Assembly: GCA_958510825.1 (NCBI GenBank) | Contig: OY294047.1 | Location: 43,794,006 to 43,858,005 of the forward strand | Length of the DNA stretch: 64,000 bases | Reading direction: 5' to 3' | From: Brachypterus glaber | Lineage: Eukaryota; Arthropoda; Insecta; Coleoptera; Kateretidae | In this document: one piece after another, positions 45,681-57,289 of the stretch | Numbering within the stretch: the first letter of the stretch is position 1 | Layout of the letters: each line of letters begins with the position of its first letter | The notes under the pieces: generated by a model | The model's database searches: none | Told to the model about the DNA's origin: nothing | The model's input: the letters and a program-made list of their open reading frames with translations, nothing else | Made by a program: the position numbers and the translations under genes

Positions 45681-46097
45681 TTTAACGCTAACCAAACACC
45701 ATATATAATGCTTGAATATTTTTCTCTGTGTAGAAGGCAGTGTGACATAAATGATAAAGTAATCAAGAATTCGGCAATTAAAATTCTCTAGATACGTCAC
45801 TGTACAAAAAGGGCCAATTAGTAGAAAATATCGTCGAGGTCAAAGTTGCCGTGTCGACAGAGGGTCACAATTCGGATTTCTAATAAGATTGGACGTGATA
45901 AATCACTCACATCTAAAATTACTTAACCCCAACTGTTCCAGATCTTAATTGAATCACTTGACTGTGAAACAGCACATATCTACAATAGAAACCATTTAAA
46001 AAGTCCCAGTCATGAGCATTATTTTTTGTAATAACTTATTTTTTAAAAATATTTGTGTTAAAAACTTCAAAAGTGTTCCTTAAAATCAAGATATGCC

Positions 46098-46223
46098 CTT
46101 CTGAAAATGACGGGTCTGGGCGAGTATAAATGGTGCACAAACCGGACTTGAGCGGATGAAATTCACCCGCTCAAGTCTGGTCTATGCAACATTTATACCC
46201 GGGCAGACCCGTAATTTTCAATT
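46098..46223. repeat. 126-bp hairpin
   Basis: GAAAATGACGGGTCTGGGCG pairs with the inverse ending GGGCAGACCCGTAATTTTC; centre CGCTCAAGTC. Confidence 0.6.
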
Positions 46224-46422
46224 GGGTGGGCACAACTTTTGAACATTTTCTCATTTTTTCAAAAACTAAGTAAGTAAGAAAAAAGTTTTTAATAAGTATT
46301 TTGTAAAGAATTTTATAAGCTTTCTTTTTTTATAATTAGATATATTTTTAAAAATTGACTGGAAGTTATTTGCAAAAAATTCCGAAAGTGTACCTTAAAA
46401 TCAAGATGCAAGCTCACCTTCA

Positions 46423-46424
<2 letters not shown>

Positions 46425-46482
<58 letters not shown>
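46425..46482. repeat. (AAT)n microsatellite
   Basis: About 19 perfect trinucleotide units. It is the 3' tail of the LINE on the minus strand. Confidence 0.9.
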
Positions 46483-46484
<2 letters not shown>

Positions 46485-46894
46485 TGTCTTTATTACGGCA
46501 GATTAATTACAATAAAGTATTACAACAAATTAAGCCGAAGGGCGAAGTTCAGGTGGATTCAAATGATCCCAGTGTACATAAATAAATAAGCACAATCAAG
46601 TGCACAATATGCGCGCAAGTTTGTGATACAGATATGCACATAGAACCAATTGCATCCTCTGCTCTACCACTTAACCCTTAAAAAAAAATAATATAAAATA
46701 AATATATGAACTATATAGTTTTCCCGACACCAAAATAATAAATGATTATGGGAAATACAAAAATAAAATAAAATATATGAGGCATCAAAATTCGAAATTA
46801 GTGTGAAAAGCAAGAAACAATATTAAAAAAACCAAATATAAATAAACTATAATATTTATTGATCAGTTAATCATTTTAGCGAGAAAAAAATACT

Positions 46895-48010
46895 TCAACT
46901 TTTTATGGTTTCAGAGACATATCTTTTAAATCTTGGTAGGCTAAAATTAAATAAATTGTGAAATTTATTGTAGAATGAACAAATCTGGTAGGAAAAACTT
47001 CTTTTAAATAACTCTTTTTTGTGTTTAGGAACAGTAGCTAAGTTAAACTTTTTATTTCTTAAACTTAATGCATGAATATCGGTGCGATATTTAATTTTCC
47101 TTTCTAGATAACTAGGTTTTTTATTGACAATTATTTTATAGAAAAGGGTAGCATTTTGGAGTTGAAACATTTCGCATACTTTGAACCAGCCGAGGCGTTT
47201 ACGATAGTACGAAACTCTTTCCCGCTTTCTAACACCGTGTATAAACCTTATGCATGAGTTTTGAAGTTTTTGTAATTTTTCTTTATATTCTTGATCTAGA
47301 CACGGATAGAATACGGTACCGCAGAAACGAATTTGAGATAAAACTAGTGCTTCGCATAATAGCTTTTTAGTTGGTATGCTTAGGTACGCTCTATGAGAAA
47401 ATAATTTTTTTAAATTGCCATAACCTTTACCTATACATTTTTTGAGGTGTTCTTTATATCTAAAAGTGTTGTCGATTATGAGACCTAGGTTTTTGTGACT
47501 ACTTACATAGGGAATAGTGCTATTATTTACCTTGATTATTCCTTCTGACTTTATGAGTTCACATTGTGGTTTTGTTCCAAAAACTAGAGCAACTGATTTA
47601 TTTGGGTTTAGCTGTAGGCAATGTTTTTTAGATTCCGTAAATATTCTTTCTAGGTCTGATATAATTTCTGCTAATTTTTGTTTTAAATCCATAATTTTGA
47701 AAGCACGGTACAGTTGCGTATCGTCAGCATACAGGTGGTATAAACAATGTTTTATAACGCTTATTAGTTTTGATGTGTATATTGCGAAAAGGAGAGGAGA
47801 TAGTATTGCTCCTTGAGGAGTACCTAGTTCGACATTTAAGGGAATAGACGTTTTGTTATATAATTTTACTCTTTGAGATCTGTTGGACAAAAAAGATTTA
47901 ATGAGTTGTAGGGCAGTATTATCGAGGTTATAGTTTTCTAAAATAGCTAAAAGTATTTCTCTATTAATAGTGTCGAAGGCTTTACTGAAATCTAATATAT
48001 TTGGGGACTT
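46895..48010 (-). pseudogene. LINE reverse transcriptase fragment (~371 aa, open)
   Basis: The frame is intact from about 48010 to the stop at 46895. RT motifs in order: L-D-F-S-K-A-F-D-T (47990-47965), L-G-T-P-Q-G-A-I-L-S-P-L-L (near 47820), the catalytic Y-A-D-D (near 47733), then thumb and connection regions with N-L-G-L-I-I-D. The C-terminal V-P-K-H-K-K-E-L-F-K-R-S-F is shared with the LINE fragment at 52.5 kb. There is no endonuclease domain because of truncation. Intact over 370 codons, so the insertion looks fairly young. Confidence 0.8.
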
Positions 48011-48327
48011 TTAACACGTTCATTAGGAATGTCTAACCTACATTCTATATACATCTTTACAAAGAAGTTTTTGATTTTTTTGAGAGAAAAAGCCTTCGTT
48101 TCTGGGACTAAAATAGAAACTATTTAAACGGTTACAGAAAAGAAAATCTGGCGGGACAACCAGATCAATAAATACGGGCCAACTATTTTTTCTGGTTACC
48201 TACTGAAACCAGAAACCTAGTAAGGGCAGAAACCTACTTAGATTTTAAGAAAACGGTAAGCACACCAATTCTGCCCTCTGAGACGGGAAGTATCTGAATT
48301 AAAATGCGTATCTGAACCAAAAATCCT

Positions 48328-48748
48328 TTTTTTCTACGACTGCTTTAGAATGTAAGCAAACACACACACTTTTTAAACACAGAATGAATCCATTCTAGCT
48401 CTAGATACGGTATGAATGCACATGTAGTGTCATCTTTTGTTTATAAAATTAAAGAAAACTGTAGTAAAATTAGCAAAAATATATATATATATTTTACCAT
48501 GATATACTGACTAATTTAATGCAATTTAAAGTTTTGCGTTAAAATTACATCAAGTTTATTAGTTTTTCTTAATATTTGACCAGTTTTTTATCAATTTAGT
48601 TCCAAAAATTAAAACTCCATCTATTGTTAAATATTTAAACCTGATATCTGTCACAATAATCTGACATAACCTTCAATTTTTGCATTATAATTTGTAAATA
48701 TGTGCGGAATATTGTCTATTCCATACTAGTTATAGAATATACTATTTT
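48328..48748 (+). mobile_element. Hairpin-ended family B, copy 3 (deleted)
   Basis: Both ends are present but ~280 bp are missing, including one arm of the terminal hairpin (junction near 48706). Confidence 0.6.
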
Positions 48749-49621
48749 TTGTAATTACGACTTCTTATTTTAGAGGCAGAATTTTCCTTGATTTCCTTAC
48801 CAGAAAAATAGTTATTTGGTGGTTATGCATGCATGCCCCAACAACACTAAGAAAATAAGCGGATTAGATTTTTTTACTTATGTGTATATGGTTACTAATT
48901 TTAGTATTATTTACCGGTTATTTTACCGAATACTATAACATACTTTTAAACTATTGATATATTATACCAAATGTTACAGTAATTTTTACTGCGAACGTAG
49001 TTTAGCATTCTAAGAGTTTAGTGCACCATGGTGCAAAAAAAGTATTTTTGTAAAAAGTGACACTTGTGTTGTTTTACAATCGCACAATTAAATTAGATTT
49101 TAAATTTTAGTTTCGGAACGTGGCTTAATTCCTTCTAGATTAAGATTGTTTAACTTCGGTTTTTTATTACCTACGTGTTTGCGTTTCTAGGTTTATCTAG
49201 GTATTTACATTGGTCTTTAGAGTTTAATTTTTACCAAAGAAGAACTACTTTTTTTAATTGTTCTTAGACATAATTTGACCAATTTTAAAAAAGGACCGAT
49301 CCAGTTTTTTGGTAAATTTTTAAAAACTACCAATGCAATCTAAAAATCAAAGATATTTGTTTCTTAAATACAATAAACATGTTTGTATACTTTTTTTCTT
49401 AAAATTTGCCAAAGATTGACCAATTTTACGAAATATGATTTTTTTTTAATTATACTTATATAATTTTTTGTTTATGAATTATTTCTTTTTATACATGTTT
49501 TTTTTACATAAAATATAACATTTTTTCCATTTTTTTTTTAATTTGTCACATAGTTTTTTTCTGATAATTAAATTATAGTTTAATGAGTGAATTTTGCAAA
49601 CCTTCTTTTTCCCTAAAACAC

Positions 49622-49854
49622 TGAAGGTATAGTCCGCGCGCGATAAGAATGGTATAGTGACATAAACACGGAATGCGCAGTAAGCCAAAACTGATTGTTT
49701 ACGTACACGCCCCTTAGCAACGGCTCGTTTTACTTAGCAACAGTCGCTTATTGTAATAAAGAGGTTCACTCCGCCTGCAGTGTTGTGCGCAGTGTCGTCA
49801 TTAAGTTTATGACGTCGCTGTCCCATTGATATCGCGCGCGGACGCGACCTTATA
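49622..49854. mobile_element. CpG-rich MITE
   Basis: TIR AAGGTATAGTCCGCGCGCGA / inverse CGCGCGCGGACGCGACCTT; arms about 50 bp. Much richer in CpG than the window. Confidence 0.6.
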
Positions 49855-50384
49855 TTTCAACAGAGTACCTTATATTTCGCAAGAACAACTTTGGTTCGAT
49901 TACGTGTATTTTTTCATATGTTTTTTTGGTCTTAAACCTTTATAAAATGTATAATAAAAACATGTAATAGGATCATAATAATAAAAGTTATAATTAATTG
50001 GATTCGTACTTTTTGCCTTCCCATTTTGAAATTTTTTAAAATTTCGGAAAGCCTTGTATTCGTGCAAAAATTAAAAAAAAAATGCTTATTTTTGCGTTTT
50101 GTGACGTTTTATGTCGATATAAATCAATTTCAAGCAAAAAAAAATTGTCTGTCGATCGATCGGTCGGTCGATCGTTCTGTCCGGGAAATCTTGTATCCGA
50201 TAACTTAAGAACGCTTTAAGCTATAGACTTGAAATTTGGCATGCAGGTATGTAACCAAAAGTTGGGGTAAGTACAATAATTTTTCACAAAAATTTGAAAA
50301 TTGCTGAAATCAAATATGATAATAAAAAAAATTATAACTCCACCCACACGGGGGTGAGGGGGTAAATATTTCTAAATATTTTCA

Positions 50385-50690
50385 ATATTTTCGTCAAAAT
50401 TGGTAGTAGGTGAGGGGTAGTTTTTGTGGAAGTTGGTAAATAGGGTAAATTGAGGTTGCTGAAAGTAAATCTCATAATAATAAAAATCCAATTTCACCCC
50501 CTGATGGATGGGGGGTAGTTTACATGAAAATTGGTTTGGACTTATTCTGTTTTTGAGGTAGCTAAAAGTGAATCTGATATTAACAAAATCAATCAACTCA
50601 ACCCCCTGGAGGGAAGGGGTAGTTTTAATGAAAATTTGTATATTGGGGTTTTTGAAGTTGATGAAAGTGAATCTGATAATAAAAAATCCA
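50385..50690. repeat. Minisatellite of ~100-bp units
   Basis: GGGGTAGTTT recurs at about 50414, 50514 and 50617, each followed by GAATCTxATAxTAxxAAAATC and a C-rich stretch. Confidence 0.6.
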
Positions 50691-51041
50691 TTTAATGAGC
50701 GGATGTGAAAAATGGGAACTCGATTTTACTGGGCAGTGTATTTTTATTATGAAATATGTCATGTAAAATAAATTATATCAAAATAAAAATCTGATATTTG
50801 GTTTACTATAGTGAATTTTTAATGGGTTGAACATTTATTAGTAATTAATTATTTCGCTTGACAAGAGTATGTAATTAAAATTTGTAACGTCAATTTATGC
50901 TATATATTTTGTTATGCTGTCATCGATTAATAATTAATGTTGCAAAAAATTGTATACCCAAACTGACTCTTTGGTACTTTTGTATATCAGTAACAGTCCA
51001 TACATTAAAGTTAAAAAAAAAATAATTTTTTAATTAAAAGT

Positions 51042-51324
51042 CCAAACTACCCTATAGTATATTCAACTTCAAAATGCAGTAAGTGTAAACAAACGCACGT
51101 GACAACAACGGATTTAGTGACAAGGTAGGACTCAAAACAAAATATTTCTATATAACGGTCCATTGCAATGCATTGAACGCTTCATCGCAAGTACTCACGT
51201 ACTGACATCCCTACTCTCGCAACATTCGAGTGTTTTAACCAATGAAACCAAGCGCCAGCTGCCACGTGCGCGATTCTTTTATTTACTTCAAATGCATGTT
51301 GAAGTTGAATATACTATAGTTTGG
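51042..51324. mobile_element. 283-bp MITE
   Basis: TIR TATAGTATATTCAACTTCAA / inverse, arms about 55 bp with CACGTG-type inner ends. Confidence 0.6.
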
Positions 51325-51478
51325 TATCATAATTTTCTCAGTATATAAAACAGATAAGTCATTTTAAATACATCATTAGCCGTGATATTTACAACTGATC
51401 TTTAACCCCTAAAAGACTTAATAGAAAATTTTAGTTACACTTTCGTATGAAAAAAACTAGGTTGTCATACGAAACAAT

Positions 51479-52848
51479 GTTTTTCTACGACTGCTTTAGA
51501 ATGTAAGCAAATACACACACTTTTCAAACAGAATGAATCCCTTCTAGCTTTAGATACGGTATGAATATTACGTATCAAGTGTTAGAATGAGCACATGTAG
51601 TGCCATCTCTTGTTTATAAAAGTAAAGAAAACTGTAGCAAAATTAGCAAAAATATATATATTTTACCATGAATAATTTAATGCAATTTAAAGTTTTGCGT
51701 TAAAATTACATAAAGTTAGTTTTTCTTAATATTTGACCAGTTTTTTATTAATTTAGTTTAAAAAATTAAAACTGCTCCATCTATTGTTAAATATTTAAAC
51801 CTGATATCTGTCACAACAATCTGACATAACCTTCAATGTTTGCATTATAATTTGTAAATATGTGCTAAAATTAAATAAAAATCTTTTTTAAGTACTGATT
51901 TGATAAAATTATTAAATAACATTAATTGGTTTATTTAAAAATATGTGTTTTGTTGCATTTACAATGTCGAGTCACAAAAAAAACATGATTTTTAACCTTT
52001 TACGCAGTTTAAAGCCATACAGTGTTTCATATTTGCAGTTAAAGAAAAAGTATAGTCTACAACACGTATGGAATAGTCATTCCGCGCTCGCGGGACCGTC
52101 ATACTCGCCTGCCGGCTTGTATGACAAACTTTCCGCTCGCGCGAAATATTGAATAGAATAGAATAGAATAGAATATATTTATTTGTCATACTGCCATTAT
52201 AAAAATAGATGTGACACGTCAGTAGAATTTATACTAATTTGGAGAATTAAAATATTTAAGAGAGATATATATGTAAAAACTTTTGTTGGAATTAAATTAA
52301 AAAAAAACAGCTATGAGCCGAAAAAAAAAACACGAAATCAGTAAAACAAAAAAGAAAAACGACCGGAGTCGGGATAACACAAAAATAAAAGTTAAGATCA
52401 TTTTTTTATAAACATCTCTCTATATATCTCTACATATATTAAAATGTACAACAAATATGAATTAATAAAATATAAATAAATAACATGTACATAATAAAAT
52501 CTTACTATAATTACTTAAAATTTAAAATTTAAATAGTCCTTAACCGAATAAAAAGCGTTTTTTAATAAAAAAGATTTAATTTCCCGTTTAAAGGCTTTAA
52601 TATTACTTATTTCTCTGAGTGAAATCGGAAGCTTATTATATAATGTAATGCCCATATATAGGGGTGAGGTTTTAAATAAGGAGGTTTTATGTTTAGGGAC
52701 AGTTAATGAATTCTGAAGTCTTGAGTTATATCCATGTTTAAATTTTGTAATGTTATTTTTTGTAAATAATAAGGTTTTGTATATATATATACAGGGCATA
52801 GTTATTGATTTATTGTCTATTCCATACTAGTTATAGAATATACTATTT
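51479..52848 (+). mobile_element. Hairpin-ended family B, copy 4, split by a LINE
   Basis: Sequence runs 51479-52149, is interrupted by the LINE at 52150-52816, and finishes with TATTGTCTATTCCATACTAG to 52848. This dates the LINE insertion after this copy. Confidence 0.65.
52150..52816 (-). mobile_element. Second CR1-like LINE 3' end, (ATTCT)n tail
   Basis: A minus-strand frame of 94 codons (52799-52515) encodes only the ORF2 C-terminus (V-P-K-H-K-T-S-L-F-K-T-S-P, then L-Y-N-K-L-P, F-K-R-E-I-K-S-F-L-L). A 3' UTR and a pentamer tail (GAATA units at 52150-52174 on the plus strand) follow. It lies inside a copy of the hairpin-ended repeat family: repeat sequence stops at TATTG before 52150 and resumes at TATTGTCTATTCC after the LINE, so the TSD may be about 5 bp. 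Confidence 0.7.
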
Positions 52849-54829
52849 TTCTGCGGCTATAGCATTTTCAATGAACGTTAAATGGAGTGACAATTAATTT
52901 TTGTGCGTCAAATTATTTCTGTTATGAAATATGAAGGCACGTTATATATGAAGATAACAAGCTTCATAAGAGGTTTAAAACCACACGATTTTGAAGGAAG
53001 TACAAAAATGTTATTATATTATATATTCGAATTTTCAAAAAAATTCAAAAATCGTCCTAGATAAAAAATTCTTGGATTTAAATTTGAAAAAAATAAGCAA
53101 CTTTTTTTTTGTCCGTTCGCCCGTCCGTCTGTCACGATTTTTGTGAACACTCAATAACGAATAATTCGATCGACTTGAAATTTTTAGGAAAAATTAAGTT
53201 CTAGGAGAGGAAGGTCCCTATTGTTTTTAAAAGTAATCCCCAGAAACAAAAAAGTTATGGTGGTTAAACATTTAAAAAAAATCGTAAAAAGGTTAAAGAA
53301 AGAAGAAGAAAGTACTTTTATTTTGAAAGTAATCCCCCTAAAAACATTCCGATTCCGATTAACGTATCTTTTTCAGGAAAAATTACTTTTATTATAAAGA
53401 TCAATTCTATCAATTTTAAAATTAATCTCCCAAAAACAAAAAAATTATGGGGTTAAACTTAAAGAAAAAAATAAAAAAAAGTATCATAAGAAAAATTAAA
53501 ACAAATCTTCGTTTTTCGCAATAATAAAATTAAAAAAAAAGTTTTTTTTGAATTTTTTTTTTGATTTTTTTTGAAAAAACAAATTATTAAAAAAAAATAT
53601 TTTTTCGCAAAAAAAATGTAATTTTTTTTTTGAAAAATTTTGAAATTATTTTTTGTTTTTTTTATGGATTTTTTTTAATTTTTTTATTTGGAAAAATGCA
53701 ATATACCATTTACTGTGAATAGTATATAATGGAATGTGTATCATTACATATCTTCACGGCTTTTTATTGTTTGCGGGACCTGAAATTTTAACAAAAAGAT
53801 TTAAAATCCTATAATTTTTGGGTATTGTCATACTTAAATATTCATAATTTAAGAAAAAAGTAACAATAAAGGTACTTTAGGTGCTTTTTTATTAAGGTTG
53901 ATAAGCGCCAAGAACAATAAGTTTTTTATAAAAGTTCACATTGAGGTCGGTGAGCACAAATCCGGTGTCAAAATTATAATATATATATATAATAGCGAAT
54001 ATTAAAAACATTATTAAAAATTTTAGTTATTTTTAGAAAAATTCTTATTGAAACTGAAACTAAATTTGATGTTAGAATTATAAAATTTAAACTGGCGGAC
54101 TCAATTTCAAAAATTTGAGCTATTTTTTAAAACTCTCTTATTAATAACCATTATAATTATATAAAAATAATTTAGAAACATGAAATATACTTATTTTAAT
54201 TTACATTAAAATAGAAGTTTGCAAGATAAAGCAACCCAATAATTTTGATGTTAAAAAAATTTGTGCCATTTCAGCAAAAAATTACATTCTACCCCTTATA
54301 AATGTTTGACTTTTTAATACTACGATGTGAATAGTTTTTAATAGACATGCCACTTTTTTATTGTTATTACTTGAAACAATTGCAAATGTAAAACAAAAAC
54401 TATCCGTTGTCCTAGACAGTTATGAATGATTTATAAATTTAGTGAATAGAAGCGAAAAGAATTGGTTTTATATACAGGGAGTAAAATAGTTATTTATGCA
54501 CCAAAACTAAAAAAAAAACTGCTTTAAACCGAACTTTTACTAATAGATTTATTATATTATTATTTAACTCACTGGCAATTCTCACTAACAGCACAGACTA
54601 AGAAATCTGTGCTAATAGGTATAAAAAAAAAAACAAATTATAAACTGTTTACTTAAATCTAACTAAAAGAAAAAAGTCTTTATTTTGAAGCTCTCCCGAG
54701 ATTTTCGATATGTATAAAAATCTATGATTTCAGTAAGATATCCTAGATTTATAAAAAAATTTAATAAAATAATTAAGAAAAAAAAATGCTTTTATTGGCC
54801 ATGGTTCCTAAAACATGGGATAATAATAA
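52849..54829. other. Intergenic, no gene seen
   Basis: Long A/T runs. Around 53700-53760 is an inverted match of 63405-63475 (ATATACCATTTACTGTGAAT), a shared unclassified repeat. Confidence 0.45.
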
Positions 54830-54961
54830 TATATTATGCACCTAGTATGCGAATTAAGTCTTTAGTGTTCGAGACTGAAGTTTTTTCGCCGAGACGGAGT
54901 CGAGGCAAAAAATCAGTCCAGAACACTTAAGACAGTGCGCATACGTGGTGCATATACTAAT
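54830..54961. mobile_element. 132-bp hairpin MITE
   Basis: Arms TATGCACCTAGTATGCG and GTTCGAGACTGAAGTTTTTT pair with the inverse ending GCGCATACGTGGTGCATAT. Confidence 0.6.
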
Positions 54962-55306
54962 TTTACTACTACCTAAAGCTAGTAACTCCAAATATCAGTA
55001 AAAAATTAAATTTAAAAATTATTTTGACAAATAAGTTGAAAATAGTTAGTAGTTGTCTCAAATTTTTTTTATTATTGACCGTCGTCAATAAAAAATGCTT
55101 AACAACGGTCGATAATAAATGAGTTCACTGATTTTATTAGTTGCCAAAGTAAACAAGCCTTGACAACGGTAGATAATATGTAATCTAGCACTTAATTAGG
55201 TAGTAGAAAAATTGTATTAATTATTTGATCCCTGACTAGCAACCACTAGCTTTTGCAATTCAAACTTTTTGATTTTTGTTAAAAATAAGAAAAAAACCTG
55301 CCCATA

Positions 55307-55476
55307 TATAGTTCTCTGCATTAAAGAAAGTCTCCGAGGTAAGGGGAAGGAATCATTCGGGCTCCCTTCTTTCCGTCAAGAGCGTTATAAGGCGTGTGTG
55401 CCTACATCGGGCCTCCCACTGGCACACACATTCTAAACATATTTCCCGTAGCCACATATCCGTGCGTCAAACTATA
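55307..55476 (+). mobile_element. MITE family A, copy 2
   Basis: Runs from TATAGTTCTCTGC to GCGTCAAACTATA and is highly similar along its length to the copies at 2.4 and 56.9 kb. No coding frame. Confidence 0.65.
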
Positions 55477-55645
55477 TAAAGAGGATGTTTATAATTAGGA
55501 GTTATACATAGCTACTTTTATTATATACAAATAATTTTAAACTAAATTAAATTGTTTGATATTTACAAATTTAAAAGATCTATATAAAACATTTTAATAT
55601 TCCTTAAAACGACTTTTGTTTGATTAACGCAGTCGTCCCTCCGAA

Positions 55646-55688
55646 GTGACTGATCGATTTCGTGCTTTTTAGCACTCTTCAGAGCCAC
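55646..55688 (-). ncRNA. Hammerhead ribozyme, arm A
   Basis: In order on the minus strand: GTGGCT (stem I, 5'), CTGAAGA, GTGCT-AAAA-AGCAC (stem II), GAA, ATCGAT (palindromic stem III), C (cleavage site), AGTCAC (stem I, 3', pairing with GTGGCT with one G-U). Every conserved core position of a type I hammerhead is present (CUGANGA, GAAA, NUH). The palindromic stem III is the form that works as a dimer in PLEs. Confidence 0.7.
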
Positions 55689-56081
55689 ATATCGGTAGTA
55701 GGGACAACTACGAAAATCAAATCCTTTCCATATATATCTATATAGAGTTTAAAAATCGTTATAAGGAAAAGCAAAAACAGCTAGCGACATCTACTGCTAA
55801 AAGCAGAGACTGGATAAACCTATCGACAGTCCAAAAAAGGAAGCAGTTATTGGTTTCAAGAACCTATTGCACGCTGTCGATAGGGGGCAGATTAATCAAT
55901 GTCACGGTGGACATTGCCGCCAATTGAATCCTAAACGCTAGGAGGTCACCTTTTACAGTGGTATCTGAATTAATAAACTAAATTAAATTGTTTGATATTT
56001 ACAAATTTAAAAGATCTATATAAAACATTTTACTATTCCTTAAAACGACTTTTGTTTGATTAACGCAGTCGTCCATCCGAA

Positions 56082-56124
56082 GTGACTGATCGATTTCGTG
56101 CTTTTTAGCACTCTTCAGAGCCAC
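56082..56124 (-). ncRNA. Hammerhead ribozyme, arm B
   Basis: Identical in core and stems to the arm A motif: CTGAAGA, GTGCT/AGCAC, GAAATCGATC and the GTGGCT/AGTCAC stem I. Confidence 0.7.
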
Positions 56125-56310
56125 ATATCGGTAGTAGGGACAACTACGAAAATCAAATCCTTTCCATATATCTCGATAGGTTTATCCAGTCTCTGCTTTT
56201 AGCAGTAGATGTCGCTAGCTGTTTTTGCTTTTCCTTATAACGATTTTTAAACTCTATATAGAGATATATGGAAAGGATTTGATTTTCGTAGTTGTCCCTA
56301 CTACCGATAT

Positions 56311-56353
56311 GTGGCTCTGAAGAGTGCTAAAAAGCACGAAATCGATCAGTCAC
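56311..56353 (+). ncRNA. Hammerhead ribozyme, arm C
   Basis: Plus-strand copy with the same complete core. It faces arm B, so a transcript through both would form a long hairpin that competes with ribozyme folding. Confidence 0.7.
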
Positions 56354-56897
56354 TTCGGAGGGACGACTGCGTTAATCAAACAAAAGTCGTTTTAAGGAAT
56401 AGTAAAATGTTTTATACAAATACTTTTATTGAGATTTTTTTTAAAAAAAACATAAATTAGCTTACAGTAAAACTTTACCGCATTTTGGACCATTTATCTG
56501 AAATTTTACTGCAGTATAAAAAAGTTTTCTACGCGGTTTATAGCCTTACAAAAAACAATATAAAATCGAAATAAACTTTAAATTATCCTCGACAATAATA
56601 ATTTTTTCGGTGCAATTTATTAGCTTTCAAACTTGTTATGGATATCTGGGGAATTATATTTTATAGATTAGGCTTTATAAGGAATATAAGAAATATGACT
56701 AACTAAAAACTAGTTACCTCAATAGTACAATATATTAGGGTAACTTTTTCTAAGCTTACGTTGTGTTTCCGTACTTGGCCTGTTTTGCTCTGGTTTTATT
56801 TTTTTCGCCAAAGTCCAAAAAAGCAAAACCAAGCGACGAAAGACAAAAAAAACAAGTAAGACTAGATTAAATAGCCCTAGAGTTTTATCATAGCCGA

Positions 56898-57074
56898 TAT
56901 AGTTCTCCGCATGAAAGAAAGTCTCCGACGTAAGGGGGAGGAATCATTCGCGCTTTCTTCTTTTCGTCAGGAGCGTTATAAGGCGGGCATGCCTACATCG
57001 CGATGCGTCGGGCCACCTTGCACACACATTCCAAACATATTTCTAGTAACCACAGATCCGCGCGTCAAACTATA
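56898..57074 (+). mobile_element. MITE family A, copy 3
   Basis: As copy 2, with a short extra GCGATGC segment in the middle. Confidence 0.65.
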
Positions 57075-57289
57075 AGCAGTTGAATATGCACTTGCATTCG
57101 TTATGCTTTAAACAATACTCTACGTTTTTTTTAGCTTTTTCCAAACTTTAATAATAATCTTGACATAAATTTTTATTAATTTTTGTCACTTAAACCGGGG
57201 GGAATATTATTTTTTGCAATTTTTTCTTGAGAATATTTTCTAAGCAAAAATTTGCAAAAAAAGATTGTTTGCAAATGTGTCGAGATTTA

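Larger units (their letters stand above)
46425..48010 (-). mobile_element. CR1-like LINE, 5'-truncated, (ATT)n tail
   Basis: Minus-strand 3' part of a non-LTR retrotransposon: RT from the D-F-S-K-A-F-D-T motif to the ORF2 end at 46895, a ~400-bp 3' UTR, then a microsatellite tail of about 19 ATT units (46482-46425). A short microsatellite tail in place of poly(A) fits the CR1/L2 group. The 5' break is near 48010, where homology to the RT motif stops abruptly. Confidence 0.75.
55540..56420. mobile_element. Penelope-like 3' ends: three arms, direct and inverted
   Basis: Arm A (about 55592-55970, minus) and arm B (about 56025-56185, minus) are direct repeats. About 50 bp of flank (AACTAAATTAAATTGTTTGA onward) is repeated with them, at 55540 and 55977. 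Arm C (about 56186-56417, plus) is inverted to B. Each arm has a hammerhead core followed by a PLE-like tail ending near TATAAAACATTTTA (on the minus arms). No RT or endonuclease frame is preserved. PLE assignment rests on the ribozyme plus the inverted-dimer layout, not on protein. Confidence 0.6.

Noticed and set aside
47517..47816. 99-codon plus-strand frame
   Set aside because: Antisense of the LINE reverse transcriptase.
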